From Bacteriovoracaceae bacterium UBA3083 (GTDB taxonomy: Bacteria > Bdellovibrionota > Bacteriovoracia > Bacteriovoracales > Bacteriovoracaceae), in contig DFBJ01000012.1 in assembly GCA_002366565.1 (NCBI GenBank), positions 496,001 through 560,000 of the forward strand: a stretch of DNA of 64,000 nucleotides, read 5' to 3'. How positions within the stretch are numbered: the first letter of the stretch is position 1; each line of letters starts with the position of its first letter. The notes under the pieces are model-generated. The model worked only from the letters and a program-made list of their open reading frames with translations, searched no databases and was not told the DNA's origin. Shown in pieces: positions 18,690 through 27,087 of this stretch. The translations under genes were made by a program, and so were the position numbers.

Positions 18690-19894
18690 TGCATTACCTT
18701 CGCTCGAATAATATTCCACTGCTCAGCACCTTTAACGTAAGGAGTTTTTAGCAATATGCCTGGACGACTTTTTTCACACTTGCTTCCATCAGTCTCAGTT
18801 AAAAAGTCTGCTTTAAATTCAATGCAAGGGTCATTGAACGGAACGAGTTCAAGTGTACTACCTGGATAAAAAGCAGATCTAACCTCTACTAGTAAATGGC
18901 TACCTTCAACTACTTCAAGAACAATTCCAGCAACAACATAATCAGGTGTCTCATGTTCTCTTTCAGTATAGATAGAGTCAGCTCCTGCCGGCTCTTTTAA
19001 TGAACCTAAAGTATAATCTCTGTGGGTAATCTTTCGAAGCTCTTCTTCCCACTCTAAAATATTTTTAGAAATGATATCTCCACTTTTTTGGTATTGAGCT
19101 AAAGCGTCTGAATATACTTTGCTGATAGTTCCAGCGTAATGATGACTTTTCATACGGCCTTCAACTTTTACAGAATCGATACCTGCTTCTATAAACTCAG
19201 GCAGTGCTCTAATTCCTTCTAAATCTTTAGAAGACATAAAGTAGGCCTTTACTTCTTCATTGCTCGCATTCTCGATATTATTAAAATCTAGAGAATATTC
19301 AAAACGACAGCTATGTGCGCATCCACCACGGTTACTATCTCTTCCTTGTGTATAATTTGAAATAACACAATTTCCAGAGTAGGCCATACACATAGAACCA
19401 TGTATAAACATTTCAATTTCAAGTCCAGATGCCTCTCTAATCTCTTTAGCGTCTGCAAGTGAAATCTCTCTTCCAAGAACAATACGCTTTACACCCATCT
19501 CTTTCCATAAAAGAGCTGCCTCTGTGTTTAAGCAACTTGCTTGAGTTGATAAGTGGATTTCAATATCTGAATATTGTTTAATAGTTTCAATAACACCTAA
19601 GTCAGAAACAATTACTGCATCAATTTTTAATTCATCTAAAAGTTCTAAGAAAATAGGTAGCTCAGTTAAGTCTGAGTCATGCAGGAAACTATTTAGGACA
19701 ACATAAACCTTCGCACCACGTTCATGGGCAAATATAGCTCCCTCTTCAAGCTCAGCACTCGTAAAGTTATCCGCAGCTGTTCTAAGACCAAACTTCTGGC
19801 CACCTAGATAAACAGCATTTGCACCATATAGAATGGCCACTTTCAATTTCTCTAAGCTCCCCGCAGGTGCTAATAATTCTGGAACGCTATGCAT
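18686..19894 (-). CDS. U32 family peptidase-like protein (TrhP/YegQ-type)
   Basis: A 402-residue U32 protein starting PELLAPAGSLEKLKVAILYGANAVYLGG, the hallmark of the family, with the FIHGSMCMAYSGNCVISNYTQGRDSNRGGCAHSCRF region (about residues 163-198) holding four cysteines that bind an iron-sulfur cluster in characterised members, and a KVEGRMKS segment. In E. coli and Bacillus such proteins hydroxylate tRNA uridine-34 (TrhP) using prephenate. The gene is translationally coupled to the second U32-like gene, suggesting a heterodimer. Assignment to tRNA hydroxylation is by similarity in type; the partner gene makes other U32 roles possible. Confidence 0.82.
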   Translation of the reverse strand: MHSVPELLAPAGSLEKLKVAILYGANAVYLGGQKFGLRTAADNFTSAELEEGAIFAHERGAKVYVVLNSFLHDSDLTELPIFLELLDELKIDAVIVSDLGVIETIKQYSDIEIHLSTQASCLNTEAALLWKEMGVKRIVLGREISLADAKEIREASGLEIEMFIHGSMCMAYSGNCVISNYTQGRDSNRGGCAHSCRFEYSLDFNNIENASNEEVKAYFMSSKDLEGIRALPEFIEAGIDSVKVEGRMKSHHYAGTISKVYSDALAQYQKSGDIISKNILEWEEELRKITHRDYTLGSLKEPAGADSIYTEREHETPDYVVAGIVLEVVEGSHLLVEVRSAFYPGSTLELVPFNDPCIEFKADFLTETDGSKCEKSRPGILLKTPYVKGAEQWNIIRAKVMQ

Positions 19895-20008
19895 AAACTC
19901 GCCTATTACAATTTTCCTAACATATCAAAGCTTTTATGTAGCAGAATTTTTATATACAATAAAGAAAACAGAGAAATTTTTACTTATATAACTGTTTAAA
20001 AGTACATA

Positions 20009-21142
20009 ATGATTAAAAAACTACTTATTTTACTTACCTTTGTTGCAATTGGTGTTTCATCACTCTTATTTATTCGCTTCAAGAATAAACCTACGTCCAT
20101 CTACCCTTTTCCCTATTTTGTAGATGCTACTCAATATAAGTCTCCGGAGCTAAAAGAGATTAGCTCTAGCGATATACTAATTGTCGGGGATCGCTTGGGA
20201 GTGAACTTAGACAAATATATTCCCGAAATGAATGAAGAGCTTTCTAAAAACCTTAGAAATCAATTAAAGATTTATAATTGGTCTACTAAGGGAGAAGGAC
20301 TTCATAGAACATTGAAAAAATTAAAGATGCTAAAGAAACTTCCACCAATAGTTATTTATGCTGGAGGAAGTGAAGAGTTTTACGAAGAAAGACTACTTAC
20401 TGCTGATAAAGAAATACACGACTATAATATGAAGGTCTTTAGAGATGACCGCTACTCTAGTCTACTTATGACATTCCCAGATATTAGTAAAATTCTCTAC
20501 AAAAAGCCTATAAAGTATTTTTATCTAAATCAAATGATCGTTCCATTTCCAAAAGCCTCATCTGCAGCAGTATCACAAACTAGAGCAGAGCTTATCTATA
20601 ACTACTTTTCTATTCAACTAGACACTCTTGCAACTCTCTCAAGAGAGAAAGGTTCAACATTCATCTATATTACAGCACCAGTAAATTTAGAGATTCCTCC
20701 TAGAATTGTTTGTGATAACGCTGTTTCCAACACAATTATTACAGAGCAGTCTGATATTAAGAAATTAATAGAATCAGGACAATCTAAAGAAGCTACTGCA
20801 AGGCTTAAGAAGCTTCTCTCGCAATCTATTGGAAATGCTCAAACATATTATCTTCTTGGTAAGGCACAGTTAAATCAGGGTCTTTTAAAAGACGCTAAAG
20901 AGAATTTAAGTATGGCCGCTACATATGATTGTGGAAATTGGAGAAGTAACTCAATCTTTAATAAGCTAATTATTAAAAATGCAAAAAAGAATGGAATAAA
21001 GTCTATCGATTTCTCTGAGATTGTAACGAGAGGATTAGGAAGAAATATCACTTTCGAAGACGAATATTATCCACAAAGTATTTACTACAATAAATTACAA
21101 AAAGAGCTTATGCTAACTATTAAAAGTATATTTAAAATCTGA
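20009..21142 (+). CDS. Membrane-anchored SGNH-like/TPR protein
   Basis: The 377 residues begin with an uncleaved-looking signal anchor (KKLLILLTFVAIGVSSLLFI). The remainder has a pattern weakly matching SGNH hydrolases: DILIVGDRLG near 55 where block I GDS would be, VIYAGGSEEF near 118 where block III would be, and DEYYPQSIYYNKLQKEL at the C-terminus in place of the D-x-x-H block. The catalytic Ser and His are not conserved, so an inactive or altered enzyme is likely. A TPR-like helical pair (ARLKKLLSQSIGNAQTYYLL and following) sits at about 265-305. It lies eight bases before a cyclic-nucleotide-binding protein gene. Function unknown. Confidence 0.7.
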   Translation: MIKKLLILLTFVAIGVSSLLFIRFKNKPTSIYPFPYFVDATQYKSPELKEISSSDILIVGDRLGVNLDKYIPEMNEELSKNLRNQLKIYNWSTKGEGLHRTLKKLKMLKKLPPIVIYAGGSEEFYEERLLTADKEIHDYNMKVFRDDRYSSLLMTFPDISKILYKKPIKYFYLNQMIVPFPKASSAAVSQTRAELIYNYFSIQLDTLATLSREKGSTFIYITAPVNLEIPPRIVCDNAVSNTIITEQSDIKKLIESGQSKEATARLKKLLSQSIGNAQTYYLLGKAQLNQGLLKDAKENLSMAATYDCGNWRSNSIFNKLIIKNAKKNGIKSIDFSEIVTRGLGRNITFEDEYYPQSIYYNKLQKELMLTIKSIFKI

Positions 21143-21149
21143 GGCATAC

Positions 21150-21608
21150 ATGAGTGAAATATCTGGACCACTAACATTAAATTTAAAGAAAGGTGACATT
21201 GTTTGTGCTGAAGGACAGATTGATCATGACCTTTTCATTATACACTCAGGAAAAATCCTTATCTTTGTTAATAGTGGAACTAAAGTTACACCACTTGCTC
21301 ATTTAGAAGATGGGGAATACTTAGGGGAATTAAGTTTTTTTGATAAAACAAATAGAAGTGCCAGTGCCATCTGCTTAGAAGATACAACTCTAATAAAAGT
21401 CCCTGTTGAAGAAGTAGATAAGCAATTCCCTCCGTGGCTTGTAACTATTGCTAAAAATATTACGACTAAGCTTAGAGCTGCTGATGGTATTCTCGCCGAA
21501 AAGGGTATAAGAAAAAAGAATGTAAAAACAATGTCTTCCCTATCTATTGAAGAACAGCGTGAATATTATCAAGCTCTTGTTAAATTCCGAGAAGAAAATA
21601 GTCTCTAG
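21150..21608 (+). CDS. Cyclic nucleotide-binding domain protein (no DNA-binding domain)
   Basis: A 152-residue protein made of one cNMP-binding beta-barrel: LKKGDIVCAEGQIDHDLFIIHSGKI, LEDGEYLGELSFFDKTNRSASAICLEDT (the phosphate-binding cassette, where the usual Arg region reads KTNRSAS) and a following helix. The Crp-type helix-turn-helix is missing, so it should act as a sensor partner rather than a transcription factor. GAGG lies before the ATG; it is co-transcribed with the membrane-anchored protein upstream. Ligand identity cannot be told. Confidence 0.82.
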   Translation: MSEISGPLTLNLKKGDIVCAEGQIDHDLFIIHSGKILIFVNSGTKVTPLAHLEDGEYLGELSFFDKTNRSASAICLEDTTLIKVPVEEVDKQFPPWLVTIAKNITTKLRAADGILAEKGIRKKNVKTMSSLSIEEQREYYQALVKFREENSL

Positions 21609-21678
21609 CCCTTGTACGCAAGCCATTGAAACTATGGTCATTACTTAATAAAACTCAAGTGAATCAACAAATATACCG

Positions 21679-21684
21679 TATAAT
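21679..21684 (+). promoter_or_regulatory. -10 element for small lipoprotein gene
   Basis: A perfect TATAAT lies 18 bases before the ATG of the small lipoprotein; no good -35 hexamer is seen at the expected distance. Confidence 0.4.
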
Positions 21685-21702
21685 CGAGTAAGGAGCTCAA
21701 CT

Positions 21703-21861
21703 ATGAAAAGAAGTATATTTCTATTCCTATTTTTAACATTAACTGTAGTTACTTCCTGTACTACAAATTCAAGATATCCGAATTCTGAGTTAGAAGAAAA
21801 GAGAATGGATAAACAAATTGAAAGGTTGAACCATCACTTGCATAGATCAGGTGCTATTTAA
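21703..21861 (+). CDS. Small lipoprotein
   Basis: A 52-residue open frame: a KRSIFLFLFLTLTVVTSC signal with a lipobox (VTSC, Cys at residue 19) followed by a short polar helix rich in Glu, Lys and Arg. AAGGAG sits eight bases upstream of the ATG, a TATAAT further up, and a strong terminator follows the stop at once, so this is a complete single-gene transcript. Mature size is about 34 residues. Known family not recognised; it would be anchored in the inner or outer membrane. Confidence 0.78.
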   Translation: MKRSIFLFLFLTLTVVTSCTTNSRYPNSELEEKRMDKQIERLNHHLHRSGAI

Positions 21862-21887
21862 AAAGAGGGCCGAGTAGGCCCCCTTTT
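21861..21887. terminator. Bidirectional terminator
   Basis: AAAAGAGGGCC, loop GAGTA, GGCCCCCTTTT: an 11-base stem with one mismatch, flanked by A-run and T-run. It can serve both the small lipoprotein gene and the convergent malate dehydrogenase gene. Confidence 0.8.
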
Positions 21888-21901
21888 GAGTATTAATTTA
21901 A

Positions 21902-22888
21902 TTAAATAAGACCCATCTCTTTAACAGAAGCTTTTTCGTTTCTTAGCTCTTCTAAAGTAGTCTTGAATTTCTCTTGTCCAAAAGTATTGTGCTCAACACC
22001 TTCAACAACTTTTAATTGTCCATTCTCAACTCTACATGGGTAAGAGAAAATTAACCCTTCATCAACACCGTACTCACCTTTAGAAGCAAGACACATTGAG
22101 AAAGTTTCTCCAGCAGGAGTGTCGTGTGTAAGGCTATGAACACCTTGAACACAAGCATTAGCAGCAGAAGCAGCAGAGCTAGCTCCTCTAGCTTTAATAA
22201 TTGCAGCACCTCTTTTTTGAACTACAGAGATAAACTCTCCTGTTAGCCAATCAGTATCTGTAATTACTTCAGCAGCACTCTTTCCATTAATTTTAGCATT
22301 GTAAAAATCTGGATATTGAGTTGCTGAGTGATTTCCCCAGATAGTCATATTAGTTACTGAAGTTACATCAACACCAGCTTTCATTGCTAATTGACTCTTA
22401 GCTCTGTTTTCATCAAGAGCAGTCATTGCAAAGAATCTATCTCTTGGAAGACCTGAGTTTTCCATAGCGATAAGACAGTTTGTATTACATGGGTTACCAA
22501 CTACAAATAATTTACAGTCGTCTGCACCATGAGCGGCCATAGCTTTTCCAAGTGGACCAAAGATTCCACCATTAACCTTAAGAAGGTCAGCTCTTTCCAT
22601 TCCATCTTTTCTTGGAACTGCACCAATTGCTAGGATCCAGTTAACACCTTCAAATGCTTCTTCCATTTTATCAGTACATTTAATATTCTTTAATAGTGGA
22701 AAAGCACAATCATCTAATTCCATCTTAACACCTTCAAGGGCACCAAGAGCTTGAGGAAGTTCTAATAAGCTTAATTCAACTTCAGTGTCCATTCCAAACA
22801 TTTGTCCAGAAGCAATTCTGAAAAGTATTGCATAACCAATTTGACCAGCAGGACCTGTTACTGCGACTCTAACGCGTTTCGTTGTCAT
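21902..22888 (-). CDS. mdh: Malate dehydrogenase
   Basis: A 328-residue NAD-dependent malate dehydrogenase of the cytosolic-like type. VAVTGPAGQIGYAILFRIASG is the dinucleotide-binding start; VPRKDGMERADLL carries the substrate Arg residues; VGNPCNTNCLIAM, TALDENRAKSQLA with catalytic Asp/Arg, and WGNHSATQYPD with the catalytic His follow in order. It oxidises malate to oxaloacetate in the TCA cycle. A strong AAGGAG Shine-Dalgarno precedes the ATG, and it is a single-gene unit ending at a strong terminator. Confidence 0.95.
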   Translation of the reverse strand: MTTKRVRVAVTGPAGQIGYAILFRIASGQMFGMDTEVELSLLELPQALGALEGVKMELDDCAFPLLKNIKCTDKMEEAFEGVNWILAIGAVPRKDGMERADLLKVNGGIFGPLGKAMAAHGADDCKLFVVGNPCNTNCLIAMENSGLPRDRFFAMTALDENRAKSQLAMKAGVDVTSVTNMTIWGNHSATQYPDFYNAKINGKSAAEVITDTDWLTGEFISVVQKRGAAIIKARGASSAASAANACVQGVHSLTHDTPAGETFSMCLASKGEYGVDEGLIFSYPCRVENGQLKVVEGVEHNTFGQEKFKTTLEELRNEKASVKEMGLI

Positions 22889-23075
22889 ATATTTCTCCTT
22901 ATTATTATAGGTAAGTACTCATATTTTTAATCGTTTTTGAACGTTTTTCAAAGTTTTATTGTGTTAACATTGCGACAAATTATACAAAATTGACTAACAA
23001 CACTGCACTCTATAAAATTAAACTTTTAAAGATCCAATAATATATGATCTACCTTTAAGAATCTATGAGGAATCA

Positions 23076-23630
23076 ATGTCCGAAAATCAGGCAAAACCAA
23101 GACCTAACCGCAATAAGAGATATCGCGGAAAACCAAAGAAGAAAAACCCTAATGCTCAAGCATCAGCTGGTTCAAAACCAAATAATAACAAAAAAAAGAG
23201 ATACAATAATAGAAAAGGTCCGAAGTTATCTTTAGAAGACCAAGTAACTCTAAAGTATAACAACCTTCTCGAGCAGCATTTACTAGCACGTAGAAAGTAT
23301 TTTGCACTCTTCCATAGAGCTGATCCTAAGCAAAAGGCCAAGCTTGAAAGAATTTACTATAATACAATTACAAAACTAAGAGAGTTTGAGAGAGGCTTAA
23401 CAGGCGATAAGCAAGAGATCTTTCAAAAACATTTCAATTCTCTAAAAGAAGATCATAAGTATTCTTTCAATCATGAAATTGATCCACTAGCTGAGCATGT
23501 CTCTCACCAGGGAGAATTTGCAGATCCACACTTTCTTGAAATTCAAAAAGAAGCGAGAAGTGAATATGCTGATGACTCAGAAGAGAGTGTTGGCTCAATT
23601 GATGACTACAAGCAATACAAAGGTCTTTAA
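23076..23630 (+). CDS. Basic, probably nucleic-acid-binding protein of unknown family
   Basis: The 184-residue product has an extremely basic, Asn/Lys/Arg/Pro-rich first 55 residues (several KKK and RNKRYRGKPKKKNP blocks), then a helical segment (about 58-130) and an acidic C-terminal tail (YADDSEESVGSIDDY). The N-terminal arm suggests RNA, ribosome or DNA binding. No family recognised. GAGGAA lies six bases before the ATG; it is alone, followed by a hairpin. Confidence 0.75.
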   Translation: MSENQAKPRPNRNKRYRGKPKKKNPNAQASAGSKPNNNKKKRYNNRKGPKLSLEDQVTLKYNNLLEQHLLARRKYFALFHRADPKQKAKLERIYYNTITKLREFERGLTGDKQEIFQKHFNSLKEDHKYSFNHEIDPLAEHVSHQGEFADPHFLEIQKEARSEYADDSEESVGSIDDYKQYKGL

Positions 23631-23641
23631 AAGATTTAAAT

Positions 23642-23678
23642 GATATTTTGTCACCGATAAAATCAGTGGCAAAATATC
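23642..23678. terminator. Stable hairpin after the basic protein gene
   Basis: GATATTTTGTCAC / GTGGCAAAATATC forms a 13-base stem with one G-U/A-C difference and an 11-base loop, 11 bases beyond the stop. No T-run follows, so it could be a terminator or a 3'-end protective structure. Confidence 0.45.
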
Positions 23679-23805
23679 TCTAGTTCCACTTTGCCCCTCA
23701 CCCATTTTCCTAATTCCAACAAGAAGACGCATCGCAAATCCTTAAATTCTTTGGCATAATTCTTGCTCATTTCAATCTACTATTTAAATGAAATGGGAGA
23801 ATATT

Positions 23806-25041
23806 TTGAAACACATCTTATGTTTGCTAGGACTAGCCCTGGTATTTGTAAATCACACACACGCTCAAGACAATGTACAAATCGATTATAACCTTCAAGG
23901 TTCTGAGCAAGTAACTCTTCAGGATACTCGAGAAGTGACTCTTTATAGAACTGAGTATGTAAACAGTACTTGCTCAAGGCAAGAACCATATACTGATACA
24001 GAGTGTGGCAATGAAACACGCTACAGAAATGAGTGTACATGGGTTCCTGGAAGGAATGTATGTAGGACAGAGAATGACTATCAATGCCGTAATGTTAGAA
24101 GAACAAGAAGGGAATGTACTGCGGGAAGAACGCGTAGAGAATGCGTTAATGAACCTGCAAGAAGAGTATGTAGAACAAGAAATGGTGTCGAAAGATGTAC
24201 TAACGTCCCAGGAAGACAAAGATGTAGAGACGTAAGTGGTCCACAGACATGTAGAAACGTTCCTTATACTGAGAGAGAATGTAATAATGTTCCACGTCGT
24301 GTATGTGACTACATCCCAGGTGGTAATGAATGTAGAAATGTACCTTACCAAGAATATGTTTGTAGAGATGTTACAAGATATAGAACTGTAGACTATGCCT
24401 GTAAAAAGCCTGTTCAAGTTCCATATCAAGTTGAAAAAAGTTTTACTTATGAAGTGAACTTCAACTTCAAAGATGTAGATCAACTTGGTAGAGCGACAAT
24501 CAAAGCAGTAATAGATAAAGAAGGTCTACTTAAATTACATTACACAAACTTAAATACATCAGAGACTTATATTAACCTTCTAAGTGATAACCAAGAAGCT
24601 CTTATAAATAGTGATTCTGAGTATAAAGGTTTAAGAAATATAGAAATTAACTTTGGAAATCTTGAAAAATTAACAGCTCCAATGAAGACAAATATGAAGT
24701 CGTTATGGATGAATAAATCTGGTGATTTTAAATTAACGCTCACTCAGCCTGACTTACTAGAAAATGCCAAGATCAAAGTAAGAGTTTTTAAAAGATCTAA
24801 TAACAATTTACACTTTTCAAAAGAGCTTGAGTTATCTGACTTTAGAGTTTCAAATAAAGATATAAAAGCTGACTTTTCTACTTTTGGATTTGACACACTG
24901 AAAGGTTTATTTGGAAAAGGAGTAAAACTAAAAGTAGAAGTATCAGTAATGGCAGAAGAGCCAGAAAACCTACTTGTTCCAATAGAAAATGAACTTAAAA
25001 AGAGTAAGAGTTTTAATATAAAGGTTTATAAAAATAAATAA
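23806..25041 (+). CDS. Secreted protein with Cys/Arg (CRNVP) tandem repeats
   Basis: A TTG at 23806 preceded by GGGAGA gives a standard signal peptide (KHILCLLGLALVFVNHTHA); the in-frame ATG at 23788 has no ribosome site and adds WEN before it. After export, residues about 45-205 consist of some fifteen short, imperfect units of about ten residues built on C-R/N-N/D-V-P-x(3-5)-C (for example CRNVPYTEREC, CTNVPGRQRC), with over twenty cysteines and many arginines. The C-terminal half (about 215-410) is a conventional mixed alpha/beta or beta-sandwich domain with no cysteine. A disulfide-stapled stalk or adhesive segment is possible, but no family is recognised. Followed by a strong terminator. 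Confidence 0.8.
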   Translation: MKHILCLLGLALVFVNHTHAQDNVQIDYNLQGSEQVTLQDTREVTLYRTEYVNSTCSRQEPYTDTECGNETRYRNECTWVPGRNVCRTENDYQCRNVRRTRRECTAGRTRRECVNEPARRVCRTRNGVERCTNVPGRQRCRDVSGPQTCRNVPYTERECNNVPRRVCDYIPGGNECRNVPYQEYVCRDVTRYRTVDYACKKPVQVPYQVEKSFTYEVNFNFKDVDQLGRATIKAVIDKEGLLKLHYTNLNTSETYINLLSDNQEALINSDSEYKGLRNIEINFGNLEKLTAPMKTNMKSLWMNKSGDFKLTLTQPDLLENAKIKVRVFKRSNNNLHFSKELELSDFRVSNKDIKADFSTFGFDTLKGLFGKGVKLKVEVSVMAEEPENLLVPIENELKKSKSFNIKVYKNK

Positions 25042-25052
25042 GCACTAAATAA

Positions 25053-25078
25053 AAAGGCCGCAAAAAATTGCGGCCTTT
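25053..25078. terminator. Bidirectional terminator
   Basis: AAAGGCCGCA / TGCGGCCTTT: a perfect 10-base stem with a 6-base loop between the Cys/Arg-repeat gene and the convergent XRE regulator gene, with A- and T-rich flanks on both sides. Confidence 0.85.
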
Positions 25079-25104
25079 ATATATAAATAGATTTTTTCTT
25101 TAAA

Positions 25105-25428
25105 TTAAATCTGAGCAGAAACAGCAGCAACTTTCTTAACTGTATTAGGCATCATTTCAGAAGCGCCTTCAAGCTTAAGGTAGTTATCAAGTGTTTGATC
25201 ATGATCTTTTAAAATTGCATCTTTTAGTTCATCAGCATTGATGTCTAAAACTTCAGAAACTTTCTTAAGCATTTTTAAAGGAATATTACAAAGAGCTCTC
25301 TCAACGTTTGAGATGAACTGACCATTCTTGTACCCAAGTAGGTGTGATAGCTCAGATTGAGAGTATCCTTTTGGGTGGTTAATTCTTTTAGTTCTAATTA
25401 ATTTAGCAATATTTGCAAAGCAGCGCAT
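25105..25428 (-). CDS. XRE-family helix-turn-helix regulator
   Basis: A 107-residue protein with one Cro/CI-type domain (about 5-70): YSQSELSHLLGYKNGQFISNVERALCNIPLKMLKKVSEVL reads as helix 2, turn, recognition helix and helices 4-5. The C-terminal 35 residues are a short helix with no sensor domain. CAGGAGAA precedes the ATG. Two similar dyads lie 46-82 bases upstream, suggesting autoregulation. It is convergent with the Cys/Arg-repeat gene and has no obvious toxin partner. Confidence 0.85.
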   Translation of the reverse strand: MRCFANIAKLIRTKRINHPKGYSQSELSHLLGYKNGQFISNVERALCNIPLKMLKKVSEVLDINADELKDAILKDHDQTLDNYLKLEGASEMMPNTVKKVAAVSAQI

Positions 25429-25473
25429 GATGTTCTCCTGTGTTTAAATCATCACATTTGTTTATAAATAAAA

Positions 25474-25510
25474 TACCAAACAATTATGGTAAATTCCAAA
25501 TAACTTTTGG
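25474..25510. promoter_or_regulatory. Tandem operator-like dyads upstream of XRE regulator
   Basis: Two similar dyads follow one another: TACCA-8-TGGTA (25474-25491) and CCAAA-5-TTTGG (25496-25510). Aligned they share CCAAAYAAYTWTKGGT, the pattern expected for a repressor bound as adjacent dimers. Autoregulation by the XRE protein is inferred. Confidence 0.45.
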
Positions 25511-25692
25511 TTATATTTATCAAGATTCCTTAACTTTCATCTATTTTCAATCACTTAAATCTAAATAAACTATATAATTTTTATTATCTAACCTTTAATT
25601 TTCTTTAGAAATAGGAAACAAATACCACTTAGTTTAAGTTTTCTTAATTTTTATGAAGATAAATTATTATGTAGTTAAACGACTTAACTAAA

Positions 25693-25719
25693 GAGAACCT
25701 CAAAGAACATGAGATTCTC
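25693..25719 (-). terminator. Probable terminator of guanine deaminase gene
   Basis: On the minus strand GAGAATCTC / GAGGTTCTC forms a 9-pair stem (one G-U) with a 9-base loop, followed by TTTAGTT, about 25 bases beyond the stop. Confidence 0.45.
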
Positions 25720-25744
25720 CAATATGTATTATTTAATGAGCTGA

Positions 25745-27055
25745 CTAAATCCTAGAAAAGACACATTCTCCACGATAGAACGTCTGCTCAACCATTTTGT
25801 CATACTTCTTTCTAGACTTTTTATTTACAGAAACTATTCTTTCTAGAATTTTTTCGGAAGATCCAGTTAAGTCTTTCGGGCTATTTACAACAATAAAATT
25901 AGCAAACTTACCTGCTTCAAAGTTACCTGAGCTTTTTTCCATTTTTAATGCTCTTGCTCCAGCTACAGTTGCTCTGTATAGCGCTTTCACATATGTTGCA
26001 CCTTTTACGCCTGCTTCCTTATTTTGAGAGACAAATGATTGCATTACATCAAACATTGAAACAAATGGACCACCACCAATATCACTAGCTAGAGACCAAT
26101 CTACTCCCTGCTTCTCTGCAAATTTAAAATTAAATAAACCAGACCCAAGCCCTAGCTTCTTAACTGGAGCGTTTGATGTAGGACAGTGTGCGATAGAAGT
26201 CTTTGTCTTACTAAGAGTCTTTAACTCATCTTTAGATAAATAAATTCCATGTCCCATAATTGTTTTAGAACCGAGGACTTTAGCTTTTTTATAAATATCA
26301 GTATATGTCTTAACGTTTTCGTAACCTTTAATATTCTTGTAAATACTCATTACATAGTCGATTTCATTTTCAGTTTCACTCAAGTGAGTTTGAATAAATG
26401 ACTTATTCGCTCTGGCCATCTTGCTGGCCTCTTGCATAACGTCTGGGTGAGTCGTTGGAGCAAACCTAGGTGTTACTGCATATTCATTTCCAAACTTCTT
26501 AGTTTGTTTATCCACAAGCTTTAGGGCCTGTTTCTTAGTTTGTGTTAAGTAATCTGGAGACTCCATTGTCATAAGAACATTTCCTACAACAAAATCACCT
26601 ACAAAGTACTTAAGAGCGTGGTCAACTGTATGTGCGTGAATTGAAGCGTAACAAGCTCCACCTAAAGTACCAACTGATGTTAATTCTTTAGCAAACTTCT
26701 CGGCCTTCATTTTAGAGTATTTCTTATCTTTAAACTTTGCTTCATATGGCCAAGTGTAGTTGATAAGCCACTGAAGTAAGTTTTTCTTAGGCATTAGCCT
26801 TACATCGTCTTGTACCCAGTGAAAGTGTGTATCAAAGAATGAAGGCATAATAGTCTTCCCCATAGTATCCATCACTTCAATAGACTTTTTAGTAGCATAC
26901 TTAGGAAGGATAGCTTTCTCTTTTCCGTATTCAACGACTTTATATCCTGAATTTGATCTTTTTAGGACAAGTGCTCCATTTTTAACGAATTCACATGACT
27001 TATCTGTTTTAGGGTTTAAAATGTGACATAATAGTATTTTAAATAGTGGTTGCAA
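25745..27055 (-). CDS. guaD: Guanine deaminase
   Basis: An amidohydrolase of the guanine deaminase type that would convert guanine to xanthine. Metal ligands and active-site segments read in order: PSFFDTHFHW (HxH), ASIHAHTVDH, IQTHLSETENE, MGHGIYLS, SIAHCPTSNAP and SLASDIGGG with the final Asp. The open frame extends to a TTG at 27121, but that would run into the divergent nfeD gene; a TTG at 27055 has GGAG six bases upstream and gives the N-terminus MQPLFKILLCHILNP, and is preferred. That leaves only 32 bases between the divergent starts. Purine salvage fits a predatory or nucleic-acid-consuming lifestyle, which is inference. Confidence 0.87.
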   Translation of the reverse strand: MQPLFKILLCHILNPKTDKSCEFVKNGALVLKRSNSGYKVVEYGKEKAILPKYATKKSIEVMDTMGKTIMPSFFDTHFHWVQDDVRLMPKKNLLQWLINYTWPYEAKFKDKKYSKMKAEKFAKELTSVGTLGGACYASIHAHTVDHALKYFVGDFVVGNVLMTMESPDYLTQTKKQALKLVDKQTKKFGNEYAVTPRFAPTTHPDVMQEASKMARANKSFIQTHLSETENEIDYVMSIYKNIKGYENVKTYTDIYKKAKVLGSKTIMGHGIYLSKDELKTLSKTKTSIAHCPTSNAPVKKLGLGSGLFNFKFAEKQGVDWSLASDIGGGPFVSMFDVMQSFVSQNKEAGVKGATYVKALYRATVAGARALKMEKSSGNFEAGKFANFIVVNSPKDLTGSSEKILERIVSVNKKSRKKYDKMVEQTFYRGECVFSRI

Positions 27056-27087
27056 TGATAACTCCAAAGAATTTGAGGATAAAAAGT

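Larger units (their letters stand above)
25429..25744. other. 316-base intergenic region
   Basis: This very AT-rich gap holds the putative tandem operator of the XRE gene (25474-25510), a 7-base-arm dyad TAGTTAA/TTAACTA at 25672-25690 and a hairpin that can terminate the guanine deaminase transcript (25693-25719). I see no gene in it. Confidence 0.6.

Noticed and set aside
23974..24483. 169-residue minus-strand open frame in the Cys/Arg-repeat gene
   Set aside because: It is the antisense of the repeat region (Ser/Thr/Ile-rich artefact of Cys/Arg codons), without a start signal.
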